Positions 55,663 to 64,000 of a DNA stretch of 64,000 nt are shown piece after piece. Numbering within the stretch: position 1 is the first letter of the stretch; the number at the start of each line of letters is the position of its first letter. The stretch lies in contig JOBE01000060.1 of the NCBI GenBank assembly GCA_000717735.1, positions 12,751 to 76,750 on the forward strand. Direction: 5' to 3'. This DNA is from Streptomyces griseoluteus. GTDB lineage: Bacteria; Actinomycetota; Actinomycetes; Streptomycetales; Streptomycetaceae. Position numbers and translations under genes: made by a program. The notes below the pieces were generated by a model that did not search any database, was not told the origin of the DNA, and saw only the letters and a program-made list of their open reading frames with translations.

Positions 55663-56544
55663 ATGCTGCCCCGCAACCCCTGGAAGCACGCGGTCAGAGC
55701 GCTGTCCGTCCTGCTCCTCGCCGCCGCCGCCACACTCGCCCCGACCACCGCCGCCTCGGCCCAGGTCGAGACCGTCACCGCCACCAGCCGTGGCTGGAAC
55801 GACTTCTCCTGCAAGCCCTCCGCCGCACACCCGCGCCCCGTCGTCCTCGTCCACGGGACCTTCGGGAACTCCGTCGACAACTGGCTCGGCCTCGCGCCGT
55901 ATCTGGTCAACCGCGGCTACTGCGTCTTCTCCCTCGACTACGGCCAGCTGCCGAACGTGCCGTTCTTCCACGGGCTCGGCCCCATCGCCGCCTCCGCGGG
56001 ACAGCTCGACACCTACGTCGACCGGGTCCTCGCCGCCACCGGCGCCCCCGAGGCCGACCTCGTCGGACACTCGCAGGGCGGCATGATGCCCCGCTGGTAC
56101 CTCAAGTTCCTCGGCGGGGCCGCGAAGGTGAACGCGCTCGTCGGGATCGCCCCCGACAACCACGGCACCACCCTCCTCGGCCTCACCAAGCTCCTGCCGT
56201 ACTTCCCCGGCGCCGAGGACCTCGTCAGCGCCGCCACCCCGGGCCTCGCCGACCAGATCGCCGGCTCGGCCTTCCTCACCAAGCTCAACGAGGGCGGCGA
56301 CACCGTGCCCGGCGTCCGCTACCACGTCATCGCGACCCGGTACGACGAGGTCGTCACCCCGTACCGCTCCCAGTACCTGTCAGGCCCGAACGTCACCAAC
56401 GTCCTCATCCAGGACAAGTGCGCGCTCGACCTGTCCGAGCACGTGGCGATCGGCACGGTGGACCGGGTCGCCTTCCACGAGGTGGCCAACGCCCTCGACC
56501 CGGCCCACGCGACCCCGACCACCTGCCTCTCCGTGATCGGCTAG
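55663..56544 (+). CDS. Secreted triacylglycerol lipase
   Basis: 293 residues, signal peptide ending about ASAQ. Alpha/beta hydrolase: oxyanion VVLVHGTFGNSVDNW, nucleophile GHSQGG, acid in TRYDEVVTPYRSQ and His in LSEHVAIGTVD. Four Cys (FSCKPS, GYCVFS, DKCALD, TTCLSV) may form disulfides. Hydrolyses esters outside the cell; class I lipase of Streptomyces type. AAGGAG before ATG. Confidence 0.92.
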   Translation: MLPRNPWKHAVRALSVLLLAAAATLAPTTAASAQVETVTATSRGWNDFSCKPSAAHPRPVVLVHGTFGNSVDNWLGLAPYLVNRGYCVFSLDYGQLPNVPFFHGLGPIAASAGQLDTYVDRVLAATGAPEADLVGHSQGGMMPRWYLKFLGGAAKVNALVGIAPDNHGTTLLGLTKLLPYFPGAEDLVSAATPGLADQIAGSAFLTKLNEGGDTVPGVRYHVIATRYDEVVTPYRSQYLSGPNVTNVLIQDKCALDLSEHVAIGTVDRVAFHEVANALDPAHATPTTCLSVIG

Positions 56545-56563
56545 GACCTGAAGGTGCCTTGAC

Positions 56564-57592
56564 CTACCGGGCCGTCCGCCCCCGGCGGACGACCCCGAAC
56601 AGGACGGCCGCGCCGAGCGCGAGCAGGGCGGCGCCGCTCACCGCGAGGTACGGGGTGACGGTGTCGCCCCCGGTCTCGGCCAGCTCCACACCGGAGCCCG
56701 AACCGGCGGCGGGAGCGGGCGCGTTGGGGGCGGCCTCCTGCGCGGGAGCCGTGGAGGCCGCCGCCGACGGGACCGGAGCGGCCGTGGTGGCCGCCGGGGC
56801 CGGGGCCGCCGCCGTCTCCCCGGCGCCCGTCGCCGGGTCGCCGTCCCCGTGCCCGCCGTGCTCGACCGAGGACTCGTCCTGGCCCGCCTCGATCTGCTCG
56901 TCGCTCGGCGCGGAGGCGCTCGGCGCCGGGGCCGTACCGCCGCCGTCCTCGCCGAACACCACGTCCGAGCAGGTGTAGAACGCCTCGGGGGAGTCGGAGC
57001 GCTGCCAGATCGAGTAGATCAGGTGCCGCCCGGACCTCTTCGGCACCGTGCCCTCGAAGACGTAGTCACCGCTCTCCATCCGCGGGTCGGTCACCGTCGC
57101 GAACGGCTTCTCCTCCAGGTCCGACCACCTCAGCGGCTGCGAAGGGTCGTACCCGTCCTTCGTCACGTACAGCGCGAACGTGCCCCGGTGCGGCGCCGTC
57201 CCCTTGTAACGGAAGGTGTGCGCACCGGACTTCATGGCGCTCGCCGGCCAGTCGGCCCGCGCCAGGTCGAGCCCCCGGTACTTGTCGTTGCCCGCGCTGC
57301 ACAGCTTGCCGTCCGGGATCAACTGCCGGTGCTGCCCCGCGGCGTTGGCGATGTTCACCGCGTTCCAGTCGTAGAACGCCTGCGCCCCGCTCGCCGCCAC
57401 CGCCGCCTTGCACGCCGCCGACCGCGGGGACTCCGGCCCCTCCGCGTAACAGGCCGAGACCCGGCTCACCGGATCCGTCATCGACCCGTGCGCGGACGCG
57501 GGAACCGAAGCGAGCCCGGAGAACGCCAGAACCGCGGTGACGGCGACGGCCGTGCGGCGAGAAACCGGGCGAGAGGTCGGGTGAGAAGTCAT
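56564..57592 (-). CDS. Sortase-anchored lytic polysaccharide monooxygenase (AA10)
   Basis: 342 residues. Signal ends at ASA so that His35 (HGSMTDPVSR) is the mature N-terminus, one half of the copper His-brace; the other is in SGAHTFRY. Cys in CYAEGPES, ACKAAV, LCSAGN and YTCSD make disulfides. After the AA10 domain an Asp/Glu/Pro/Ala linker of about 100 residues leads to LAETG, a membrane helix and a basic tail (RRGRTAR): a class E-type sortase signal. Oxidises chitin or cellulose while covalently attached to the cell wall. Confidence 0.93.
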   Translation of the reverse strand: MTSHPTSRPVSRRTAVAVTAVLAFSGLASVPASAHGSMTDPVSRVSACYAEGPESPRSAACKAAVAASGAQAFYDWNAVNIANAAGQHRQLIPDGKLCSAGNDKYRGLDLARADWPASAMKSGAHTFRYKGTAPHRGTFALYVTKDGYDPSQPLRWSDLEEKPFATVTDPRMESGDYVFEGTVPKRSGRHLIYSIWQRSDSPEAFYTCSDVVFGEDGGGTAPAPSASAPSDEQIEAGQDESSVEHGGHGDGDPATGAGETAAAPAPAATTAAPVPSAAASTAPAQEAAPNAPAPAAGSGSGVELAETGGDTVTPYLAVSGAALLALGAAVLFGVVRRGRTAR

Positions 57593-57752
57593 GGGGGGAC
57601 AGCTCCTTCACGAGGGTGGGACGCGGGGGGTCGCAAGGAAGCTAGCCGCCACCGTCCGCGAAAGAGCCCGTGAAGAAGGCGGGACGCCGATTCTTAGGAC
57701 CGCTTTAAGGCACAGGTAAGAAGCGCCTGAGAAACAGGCCTCCGCCCGCCGC

Positions 57753-58421
57753 CTACCCCAGCCGCCGGTAGCGCCGCTCCGGGCGTCCCGTGCCCCCGTA
57801 CCGCAGGGTGATCTCCGCCCGGCCCGTCTCCGCGAAGTACTCCAGGTAGCGGCGGGCGCTCACCCGGGACAGGGAGCCCGCCTCCGCGCACTCCGTGGCC
57901 GAGAGGCCCTCCGGGTGGGCGCGGAGGACCGAGTCGACCAGGTCGGCCGTGTGGGCGGCCAGGCCCTTGGGGAGTTCGCGGGAGCCGCGCGGGCGGGTGC
58001 CGAAGATCTGGTCGACGTCCTCCTGGCGGGCCTCGTCCAGTTCGTCGAGGCGGCTGCGCAGCGAGGCCACGTGCCGGAGCTGCTCGTGCAGCGCCGCCTG
58101 GCTGAACGGCTTGATCAGATAGTGCAGCGCCCCCGCCCGCAGCGCCGCCCGGATCGTGCCCACGTCCCGCGCCGCCGTGATGAAGAGCGCGTCCATGCCC
58201 AGGCCCGCCGCGCGCAGCTCCCGCAGCACCTGGATGCCGTCCATGTCGGGCAGGAAGACGTCGAGCAGCACCAGGTCGGGCCGGAGGCGCTCGGCGGCCC
58301 GCAGCGCCTCGGCGCCGCTGTGCGCGACCCCGGACACAGAGAAGCCCGCCACCGCCGACACATAGCGGCAGTGCAGCTTGGCGACCATGAAGTCGTCGTC
58401 CACCACCAGCACGTTCGTCAC
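57753..58421 (-). CDS. CitB/DpiA-type response regulator
   Basis: 222 residues from GTG 58421. Receiver: VVDDD, phospho-acceptor Asp54 in LVLLDVFLPDMDG, Lys in LIKPF. A C-terminal winged helix follows (GLSATECAEAGSLSRVSARRYLEYFAETGRA). The family usually senses citrate and related acids with a paired histidine kinase, but none is in this window. Its start is divergent from the tctC gene. Confidence 0.92.
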   Translation of the reverse strand: MTNVLVVDDDFMVAKLHCRYVSAVAGFSVSGVAHSGAEALRAAERLRPDLVLLDVFLPDMDGIQVLRELRAAGLGMDALFITAARDVGTIRAALRAGALHYLIKPFSQAALHEQLRHVASLRSRLDELDEARQEDVDQIFGTRPRGSRELPKGLAAHTADLVDSVLRAHPEGLSATECAEAGSLSRVSARRYLEYFAETGRAEITLRYGGTGRPERRYRRLG

Positions 58422-58440
58422 GACGACCCACGCTAGGTCC

Positions 58441-58467
58441 CGACCACAACGACCACAACGTCCGTTG
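58441..58467. promoter_or_regulatory. Tandem CGACCACAA repeats with CAACG-TC-CGTTG, candidate operator
   Basis: CGACCACAA at 58441-58449 and 58450-58458 in direct repeat, running into the inverted repeat CAACG (58456-58460)/CGTTG (58463-58467), in the 135-base gap between the response regulator and tctC. Confidence 0.45.
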
Positions 58468-58556
58468 GTTGCGGAAGGGAGACAGCTTCTTAACGCGCGG
58501 GCAACATGTGGGCCACCTCACATCCCCCCTTCCCTCCTACCTGAGAGGCGGCACAC

Positions 58557-59540
58557 GTGCGTCTGCGCACCCCCTTCGCCCTCCTCGGGGCCGCGCTGCT
58601 CGTCCTTGTGGGTCCGCCGCTGCTCAGCCCCGGCAGCGACAGCGACAGCGGCACCCGGATACCCGGCCTGCGCTTCATGGTCCCCAACACGCCCGGCGGC
58701 GGCTACGACATCACCGCCCGAACCGCGGCCAAGAACGCCGAGGAGGCCGGTCTCACCGGCGACGTCGAAGTCTTCAACCTGCCCGGCGCGGGCGGCACCG
58801 TCGGCCTCACCCGGCTCGTCGGCGAACGCGGCAACGGCCGTCTCGCCATGTCCATGGGCCTCGGGGTCGTCGGCGCCGTCCACACCAACCAGACCCCCAG
58901 GACCCTCGCCGACACCACCCCGATCGCCCGGCTCACCGAAGAGCAGGACATCGTCGTGGTCGGCAAGGACTCTCAGTACAAGACCATCCAGGACCTGCTC
59001 ACCGCCTGGAAGAAGAGCCCCGGCAAGCTGCCCGTCGGCGGCGGCTCCTCGCCCGGCGGCCCCGACCACCTCGCCCCGATGCTGATGGCCCAGGCCGCCG
59101 GGATCGCCCCGAAGGACGTCAACTACGTGCCCTTCGACGGCGGCGGCGAGCTCCTCGCCTCCATCCTCGGCGACAAGGTCGCCTTCGGCGTCTCCGGCGT
59201 CGGCGAGTACCTCGACCAGATCAAGGCGGGGCAGCTGCGCCTCCTCGCCGTCACCGGCCCGAAGCGGGTCCCCGGGCTCGACGCCCCCACGCTCCGCGAG
59301 GCCGGCCTCGACACCGAGTTCACCAACTGGCGCGGCATCGTCGCCCCGCCGGGCCTCTCCGACGCCGAGCGCGAGAAGCTCGTCACCCTGGTGACCGAAC
59401 TGCACGACTCCCCGCAATGGCGCGAGTCGCTGAAGACCCACGGCTGGAACGACGCCTTCCTGCCCGGCGAGGAATTCGGCACGTTCCTCGCGGAGCAGGA
59501 CCGGCGCGTCGGCTCCGTACTGAAGGAGCTGGGACTGTGA
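58557..59540 (+). CDS. tctC: Tripartite tricarboxylate transporter substrate-binding protein TctC
   Basis: 327 residues, N-terminal signal anchor (FALLGAALLVLVGPPLL). The Bug-type binding fold: IPGLRFMVPNTPGGGYDITARTAAKNAEEAG and INYVPFDGGGELLASILGDKVAFGVSG-like segments. Delivers a carboxylate such as citrate or tricarballylate to the TctAB membrane part. GTG start. Stop overlaps tctB. Confidence 0.93.
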   Translation: MRLRTPFALLGAALLVLVGPPLLSPGSDSDSGTRIPGLRFMVPNTPGGGYDITARTAAKNAEEAGLTGDVEVFNLPGAGGTVGLTRLVGERGNGRLAMSMGLGVVGAVHTNQTPRTLADTTPIARLTEEQDIVVVGKDSQYKTIQDLLTAWKKSPGKLPVGGGSSPGGPDHLAPMLMAQAAGIAPKDVNYVPFDGGGELLASILGDKVAFGVSGVGEYLDQIKAGQLRLLAVTGPKRVPGLDAPTLREAGLDTEFTNWRGIVAPPGLSDAEREKLVTLVTELHDSPQWRESLKTHGWNDAFLPGEEFGTFLAEQDRRVGSVLKELGL

Positions 59541-60037
59541 GCCCGAAGACCTGGCTGCGCGAGCGCTCCGAACTCGGCTTCGGCGCCCTCCTGTTCCTCC
59601 TCGGCGTCCTCGTCCTCACCGACGCCCTCACCCTCGACGCCGACCTCACGGGCCGCGGCCCCGTCGGCCCCGCCACCGTCCCCCTCGTCGTCGGCTGCGG
59701 CCTGGTCGTCGTCGCCGTGCTCCTCTCCCTCGACGTCCTGCGCGGCGGCCGGGGCGAGGCCGAGGCCGGCGAGGACGTCGACCTGAGCGAGCCCGCCGAC
59801 TGGCGTACGGTCCTGCTCCTCGCGGGCGTCTTCCTCGCCTTCGCCGTCCTCATCGGCCCCGTCGGTTTCCCCGTCGCGGGAGCACTCCTCTTCTGGGGCT
59901 CGGCCTATGCCCTCGGCAGCCGTCACCTCCACCGCGACCCGCTGATCGCCGCCACCCTCTCGCTCCTCACCTACGTCGTCTTCGACAAGCTGCTCGGCGT
60001 CCCGCTGCCCGGCGGCCCGCTGATGGGAGTGATCTGA
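59537..60037 (+). CDS. tctB: Tripartite tricarboxylate transporter small subunit TctB
   Basis: 166 residues, four membrane helices (GALLFLLGVLVLTDAL, TVPLVVGCGLVVVAVLLSL, VLLLAGVFLAFAVLI, VAGALLFWGSAYALG). GTG overlapping the tctC stop by four bases. The acidic loop EAEAGEDVDLSEPADW between helices 2 and 3 is cytoplasmic. Confidence 0.9.
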   Translation: MSPKTWLRERSELGFGALLFLLGVLVLTDALTLDADLTGRGPVGPATVPLVVGCGLVVVAVLLSLDVLRGGRGEAEAGEDVDLSEPADWRTVLLLAGVFLAFAVLIGPVGFPVAGALLFWGSAYALGSRHLHRDPLIAATLSLLTYVVFDKLLGVPLPGGPLMGVI

Positions 60038-60040
60038 CCC

Positions 60041-61534
60041 ATGGATTCCCTGAACTCCCTCATCGACGGCTTCGGGACCGCCCTCACCCCGATGAACCTG
60101 CTGTGGGCCGCGATCGGCGTGCTCCTCGGCACCGCCATCGGCGTGCTGCCCGGCATCGGCCCCGCCATGGCCGTGGCCCTGCTGCTCCCGGTGACCTACG
60201 GGCTCGAACCCACCGGCGCGTTCATCATGTTCGCCGGCATCTACTACGGAGCCATGTTCGGAGGCTCGACCACCTCGATCCTCCTCAACACCCCAGGGGA
60301 GAGCGCGGCCGTCGTCGCCGCCATCGAGGGCAACCCGATGGCCAAGGCGGGCCGCGGCGCGCAGGCCCTCGCCGCGGCGGCCATCGGCCACTTCGCCGGC
60401 GGCATGATCGGCACGATCCTGCTCGTCGTCCTCGCCCCGACGGTCGCCGCGCTCGCCGTCGACATCGGCGCCCCCGACTACCTCGCCCTGATGGTCCTCG
60501 CGTTCATCGCGGTGACCTCGGTCCTCGGCTCCTCCCGCATCCGGGGCCTCGCCTCCCTGCTCATCGGCCTCACCATCGGCCTGGTCGGCCTCGACCAGAT
60601 GACCGGACAGCAGCGCCTCACCTTCGGCTCCCTCCAGCTCGCCGACGGCGTCGACGTCGTCATCGTCGCGGTCGGTCTCTTCGCCATCGGCGAGGCCCTG
60701 TGGGTCGCCGCGCACCTGCGCCGGACGGCGGGCGAGGCCATCCCGGTCGGGCGCCCCTGGCTCGGCAGGGACGACGTGAAGCGCACCTGGAAGTCCTGGC
60801 TGCGCGGTCCCGTCATCGGATTCCCGTTCGGCGCGATCCCGGCCGGCGGCGCGGAGATCCCGACGTTCCTCTCGTACGTGACGGAGAAGCGGCTCTCGAA
60901 GCACAAGGAGCAGTTCGGCAAGGGCGCCATCGAGGGGGTGGCGGGACCGGAGTCGGCGGCCTCCGCCTCCGCGGCGGGGACGCTCGTCTCCATGCTGACC
61001 CTGGGGCTGCCCACGACGGCCGTCGCCGCCGTGATGCTGGCCGCGTTCCAGCAGTACGGCATCCAGCCCGGCCCGCTCCTCTTCGAGCGGGAGCCCGACC
61101 TGGTGTGGGGCCTGATCGCCTCGCTGTTCGTCGGCATGGTGCTGCTGCTCGCGCTCAACCTGCCGCTCGCGCCCGTCTGGGCCAAGCTGCTGCGCATCCC
61201 GCGCCCGTACCTCTACGCCGGCATCCTCTTCTTCGCCGCCGTCGGCGCGTACGCGGTCGGCGGGGAGGCGCTCGACCTGGTCATCCTGCTGGTCATCGGC
61301 CTGATCGGGCTCGGCATGCGCCGCTACGGCCTGCCGGTGCTGCCGGCCGTCATCGGCGTCATCCTCGGCCCGGCCGCCGAACAGCAGCTGCGCCGCGCCC
61401 TGCAGATCAGCGACGGCTCGGTGACCGGTCTGGTCGACACCCCGTTCTCCGTCACCGTGTACGCGGTCGTCGTGATCCTGCTCGCCTGGCCGCTGCTGAG
61501 GAAGGTGATCATCCGGCGGGGCGGGACGAGGTAG
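60041..61534 (+). CDS. tctA: Tripartite tricarboxylate transporter large subunit TctA
   Basis: 497 residues, about twelve helices. Family signatures [51 protein letters not shown] and [27 protein letters not shown]. Three bases after tctB, so a tctCBA operon in the usual order. Transports a tri- or dicarboxylate using the sodium or proton gradient. Confidence 0.95.
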   Translation: MDSLNSLIDGFGTALTPMNLLWAAIGVLLGTAIGVLPGIGPAMAVALLLPVTYGLEPTGAFIMFAGIYYGAMFGGSTTSILLNTPGESAAVVAAIEGNPMAKAGRGAQALAAAAIGHFAGGMIGTILLVVLAPTVAALAVDIGAPDYLALMVLAFIAVTSVLGSSRIRGLASLLIGLTIGLVGLDQMTGQQRLTFGSLQLADGVDVVIVAVGLFAIGEALWVAAHLRRTAGEAIPVGRPWLGRDDVKRTWKSWLRGPVIGFPFGAIPAGGAEIPTFLSYVTEKRLSKHKEQFGKGAIEGVAGPESAASASAAGTLVSMLTLGLPTTAVAAVMLAAFQQYGIQPGPLLFEREPDLVWGLIASLFVGMVLLLALNLPLAPVWAKLLRIPRPYLYAGILFFAAVGAYAVGGEALDLVILLVIGLIGLGMRRYGLPVLPAVIGVILGPAAEQQLRRALQISDGSVTGLVDTPFSVTVYAVVVILLAWPLLRKVIIRRGGTR

Positions 61535-61672
61535 GGACCCGGGCGGACCGTACGACGGTATGTGCGGTCCGTCCAACTCGCCCCCAAAGGGGTGAGTTTC
61601 GGACAGGTGACGGCCGGATCCGGTATCCCTGGCGGGCAGTACCTTCCCCCCCACTCCGAAGGGACCCCGCTC

Positions 61673-62107
61673 ATGCGCGTCCGACTCGTCATCGCCACAG
61701 GCGTCCTGCTCGCCTCCGCCCTCGCCCCTCTCGCCCACGCGGACGTCGTCCCTCCCACCCACGTGGGAGGGATCGACGACCTCTCCGTCCACGGGTACGG
61801 GACGGTCGGCGAGGACAGCACGGTGACCCTGACCGGCTCGTACCGCTGCCTCGACGACAGCGCGGGCCCCGTCTTCGTCAGCTCCACCCTCGTCCAGGGC
61901 GACCGCTCGGCCGGCATCGGCGGCACCCGGGCCGTCTGCGACGGACACCTCCACGAGTGGGTCAACACCTCCGTCGTGAAGGACCCCGCCTACCAGCCGG
62001 GCGAGGCCCGGGTACAGGCCACCCTCATGCAGCTCACCACCGGCGAGGCGGGACTGCCGACGCCCGACTTCCTCGCGGTCGAGGAGTCGACCGTCGAACT
62101 CCGCTGA
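61673..62107 (+). CDS. Small secreted protein (DUF6299-like)
   Basis: 144 residues; signal peptide ending AHA, then a beta-rich domain (DDLSVHGYGTVGEDSTVTLTGSYRC and CDGHLHEWVN) with two Cys in a probable disulfide. I relate it loosely to DUF6299; no function known. It follows tctA at 138 bases and is probably separately expressed. Confidence 0.78.
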   Translation: MRVRLVIATGVLLASALAPLAHADVVPPTHVGGIDDLSVHGYGTVGEDSTVTLTGSYRCLDDSAGPVFVSSTLVQGDRSAGIGGTRAVCDGHLHEWVNTSVVKDPAYQPGEARVQATLMQLTTGEAGLPTPDFLAVEESTVELR

Positions 62108-62123
62108 CGCCGGCCCGGGAAGC

Positions 62124-62606
62124 TCACCGGCCAAGCAGCTCGATCAGGCCCTCGCGGCCCAGTACCTCCAGCTCGTCGAGGGCCACCACGGCACGCGCCG
62201 CCGCCTCCGGATCGGAGGCGGTGAGCCCGCTCGCCGCGAACTCGTCCTCGTCGAGCCGCAGCACCTCGCTGCCGTCCGCCGACACCCACAGGTCCAGGTC
62301 CAGATCCTCGATCACCACCCCGGAGCCGTCGAAGACGGCCGGCCGGGTGATGTCGCAGTACCAGCCCTTGAGGGCGCCGTCGGCGGACCACACCTCCTTG
62401 ACCGTGAACCAGCGGTCGCGCCAGTAGTGCTCCACGAAGACGTCACCCGGCTCGAACCGCACGAAGCCGAAGTCCCGTACCCCCTCGGCCGCCCACGGGG
62501 CACGCACCGAGAGCCGGGCGCCGTCCTCCGCGAGGACCTCGGCCGGATACCGGATCTTCGTCCGCCCCGCCTTGGTCAGGGTGACCTCAACCGATCGTCC
62601 GGACAT
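62124..62606 (-). CDS. DUF402 protein
   Basis: 160 residues. The DUF402 core is seen as WFTVKEVWSADGALKGWYCDITRPAVFDGSGVVIEDLDLDLWV. DUF402 proteins are related to FAU-1/RNase AU-like RNA-binding or nucleoside diphosphate/triphosphate phosphatases. The start overlaps the GNAT gene stop by 20 bases. Confidence 0.88.
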   Translation of the reverse strand: MSGRSVEVTLTKAGRTKIRYPAEVLAEDGARLSVRAPWAAEGVRDFGFVRFEPGDVFVEHYWRDRWFTVKEVWSADGALKGWYCDITRPAVFDGSGVVIEDLDLDLWVSADGSEVLRLDEDEFAASGLTASDPEAAARAVVALDELEVLGREGLIELLGR

Positions 62607-63510
62607 GCCGCACCTCCGTCGCCCCGATCTCGTAACCGAACCACCTGTTGATCGCCAGCATCGGCCCGTTGCCCGCGTCGTTCCCCGTGAACGCCTCCGT
62701 GCAGCCCGCGGCCCGCGCCCGGTGCAGCGACGCGTTCTTGGCGAGCTTGGCGAGACCGCGCCCCCGGAACGCCGGAGACGTACCCGTCATCCCCGTGGCG
62801 TACCGGCCGAGACCGTCCGTCTGCGCCGCGCTGAACGCGGCCGGGACCCCGTCCACCACCGCGACCGTCGTCAGCGCGCGGTCGAGCAGCGGATGCTCCC
62901 ACGTCGTCGCCAGCCAGTGCGCGTAGTCGGCGAGCTCCGCGCCCACATCGCCCGGCTCGTCGGCCGTCGTCACCGCGTCCAGCTCGAACAGCGGCCGCGG
63001 ATCGGCCGCGAAGTCCTCGGCCGTGCGCAGTTCCACCCCGGCGGGCGGCTCCTGGAGCGGCGGCAGTTCGGCCGTCGTCAGGTCGAGGCGGAGGAAGTGC
63101 GCGGAACGGCTCGGCGCGTAGCCACGGCGCTCGGCCCAGACACGGTTCTCCGGCGCGTCCAGGACCCAGCTGTACAGCGTCCGCGCGCCCCGCTCGGCGA
63201 GGTGCTCCTCGGCGGCGCGCAGCAGCAGCGTCCCCGCCCCGCGGCCCGAGTGCGCCGGGTCCACGTACACGTTGACATAGCCGATGCCGGGCTCCGGGGC
63301 GTCGTGGGCGATACCCACCTGGGCGGTCCCGATGATCCCGCCGTCCTCGGTCACGGCCACGAGCGGGCGGTAGTGGCTCTCGGGGTGGGCGTGCCCCCAG
63401 TCGAAGGTGAGCTGCTCGGCGGTCGCGAGCATGAAGGGCAGCGCGGCCCGGCGGACCCGGGCGAAACCGCCGGCGTCCTCGGACGTCACGTCACGGACGA
63501 TCACAGTCAT
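62587..63510 (-). CDS. Tandem GNAT-family N-acetyltransferase
   Basis: 307 residues from ATG 63510. Two GNAT domains: the first with the acetyl-CoA loop VDPAHSGRGAGTLLLRAAEEHLAERG, the second with SPAFRGRGLAKLAKNASLHRARAAG, the mycothiol synthase-like double plan but general. Likely acetylates a small molecule. Divergent from the GntR gene and upstream of DUF402 in one operon. Confidence 0.9.
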   Translation of the reverse strand: MTVIVRDVTSEDAGGFARVRRAALPFMLATAEQLTFDWGHAHPESHYRPLVAVTEDGGIIGTAQVGIAHDAPEPGIGYVNVYVDPAHSGRGAGTLLLRAAEEHLAERGARTLYSWVLDAPENRVWAERRGYAPSRSAHFLRLDLTTAELPPLQEPPAGVELRTAEDFAADPRPLFELDAVTTADEPGDVGAELADYAHWLATTWEHPLLDRALTTVAVVDGVPAAFSAAQTDGLGRYATGMTGTSPAFRGRGLAKLAKNASLHRARAAGCTEAFTGNDAGNGPMLAINRWFGYEIGATEVRHVRTIG

Positions 63511-63583
63511 GGGGCCGCACGCTACGGGGGGAGGGGCGCAGCCGCCTCCCATTTTCCGGTGGGGTGGGGGCAGAATCGGCGGG

Positions 63584-63958
63584 GTGACACTCACCATCGC
63601 CGTGAACCATGAATCCACCACCGCTCCCTACGAACAGCTGCGTGCCCAGATCTCGGAGCGGGCCCGGTCGGGCGGACTGCCGGTCGGGTACAAGCTGCCG
63701 ACGGTGCGGGGGCTCGCGGAGCAGCTGGGCCTCGCCGCGAACACGGTCGCCAAGGCGTACAAGGCGCTGGAGGCGGACGGGGTGATCGAGACCCGCGGGC
63801 GGCACGGGACCTTCGTCGCCGCGGCGGGCGACGCCGCCACCCGCCGGGCCGCCACCGCCGCCGCCCAGTACGCCGAGGAGGCCCGCCGCCTGGGCCTCAG
63901 CCGGGAGGCCGCGGAGGCGGCGATGAGCGAGGCCCTGCGGGCCGCGTACGACAGCTGA
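63584..63958 (+). CDS. Short GntR-family regulator (YtrA-like)
   Basis: 124 residues from GTG 63584. Winged helix PYEQLRAQISERARSGGLPVGYKLPTVRGLAEQLGLAANTVAKAYKALEADGVIETRGRHGTFV, with a short helical C-terminus instead of a large effector domain, as in the YtrA subfamily. May repress a nearby transporter, not in the window. The 42 bases after it show nothing. Confidence 0.9.
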   Translation: MTLTIAVNHESTTAPYEQLRAQISERARSGGLPVGYKLPTVRGLAEQLGLAANTVAKAYKALEADGVIETRGRHGTFVAAAGDAATRRAATAAAQYAEEARRLGLSREAAEAAMSEALRAAYDS

Positions 63959-64000
63959 CGGCCGGGCGGGGCGGGGGCGGCCTCACGGGCTCCAGGCGGG

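Noticed and set aside
58469-59536. An N-terminal extension of TctB by over 350 residues
   Set aside because: It overlaps tctC in another frame; the GTG at 59537 overlapping the tctC stop gives the normal TctB.

Overview
This is high-GC DNA (Streptomyces-type codon use, many GTG starts, tightly overlapped operons, Tat and sortase signals, tandem secreted S1 proteases, SepF-like protein, ParA-ScpAB cluster). The gene set and order (pyrG, ald, parA-like, scpA, scpB, pseudouridine synthase, tyrA, cmk, der, sepF-like, dnaE2) are those of the conserved core arm of a Streptomyces chromosome. No rRNA, tRNA, CRISPR array or intact transposase was seen.

Layout. 1-8 kb: a truncated PucR-type regulator diverges from an APC permease plus Tat-exported amine oxidase pair; a berberine-bridge-type oxidase and a GH15 glucanohydrolase follow on the other strand. 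8-14 kb: pyrG, a Nudix hydrolase, a P-loop/TPR protein and alanine dehydrogenase. 14-19 kb: orphan ParA, a small ribbon-helix-helix-like protein, ScpA, ScpB and an RsuA/RluB pseudouridine synthase with a long Gly/Ser tail, nearly all overlapping. 19-22 kb: an NAD-metabolism operon (NadR-like, NrtR, ADP-ribosylglycohydrolase) with a visible promoter and overlapping palindromic operator. 22-29 kb: Rieske lipoprotein, RlaP-type nucleotidyltransferase, DUF937 protein, then aroH-tyrA-cmk-plsC-der ending in a 24-bp-stem terminator. 28-37 kb: a Streptomyces hypothetical carrying a perfect 48-bp palindrome, a LysM cell-wall enzyme, and a branched-chain-amino-acid-type ABC transporter whose two permeases and one ATPase are fused, with its binding protein on the divergent strand. 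36-46 kb: glycosyltransferase, WYL regulator, lone ctaD, I78 inhibitor, PAP2 phosphatase, DHA2 exporter, SepF-like protein and a Cys-rich DUF5685 protein.

45.9-47.0 kb is a decayed island: the tail of a family-3 solute-binding protein, a multiply damaged SnaA/NtaA-type monooxygenase, and what looks like the right end (omega-RNA region) of a TnpB-type IS200/IS605-family element without its genes. Two tandem S1 proteases and a YhgE-like membrane protein follow. 50-55.5 kb is a mutagenesis-related block: dnaE2 behind a near-consensus LexA box, a ClpN-domain protein, a 69-residue HTH protein with two identical-half-site operators next to its start, and an ImuB-like Y-family protein that lacks the catalytic acids. 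55.6-64 kb: lipase, sortase-anchored AA10 LPMO, a CitB-type response regulator without a kinase opposite a TctCBA tripartite tricarboxylate transporter, a small secreted protein, DUF402, double-GNAT and a short GntR regulator.

The observations I consider most worth following are (i) the ABC transporter whose two ATP sites appear to be one intact and one degenerate, (ii) the HTH/ClpN/operator/ImuB-like arrangement beside dnaE2, (iii) the orphan omega-RNA-like relic, and (iv) the NrtR operon operator.
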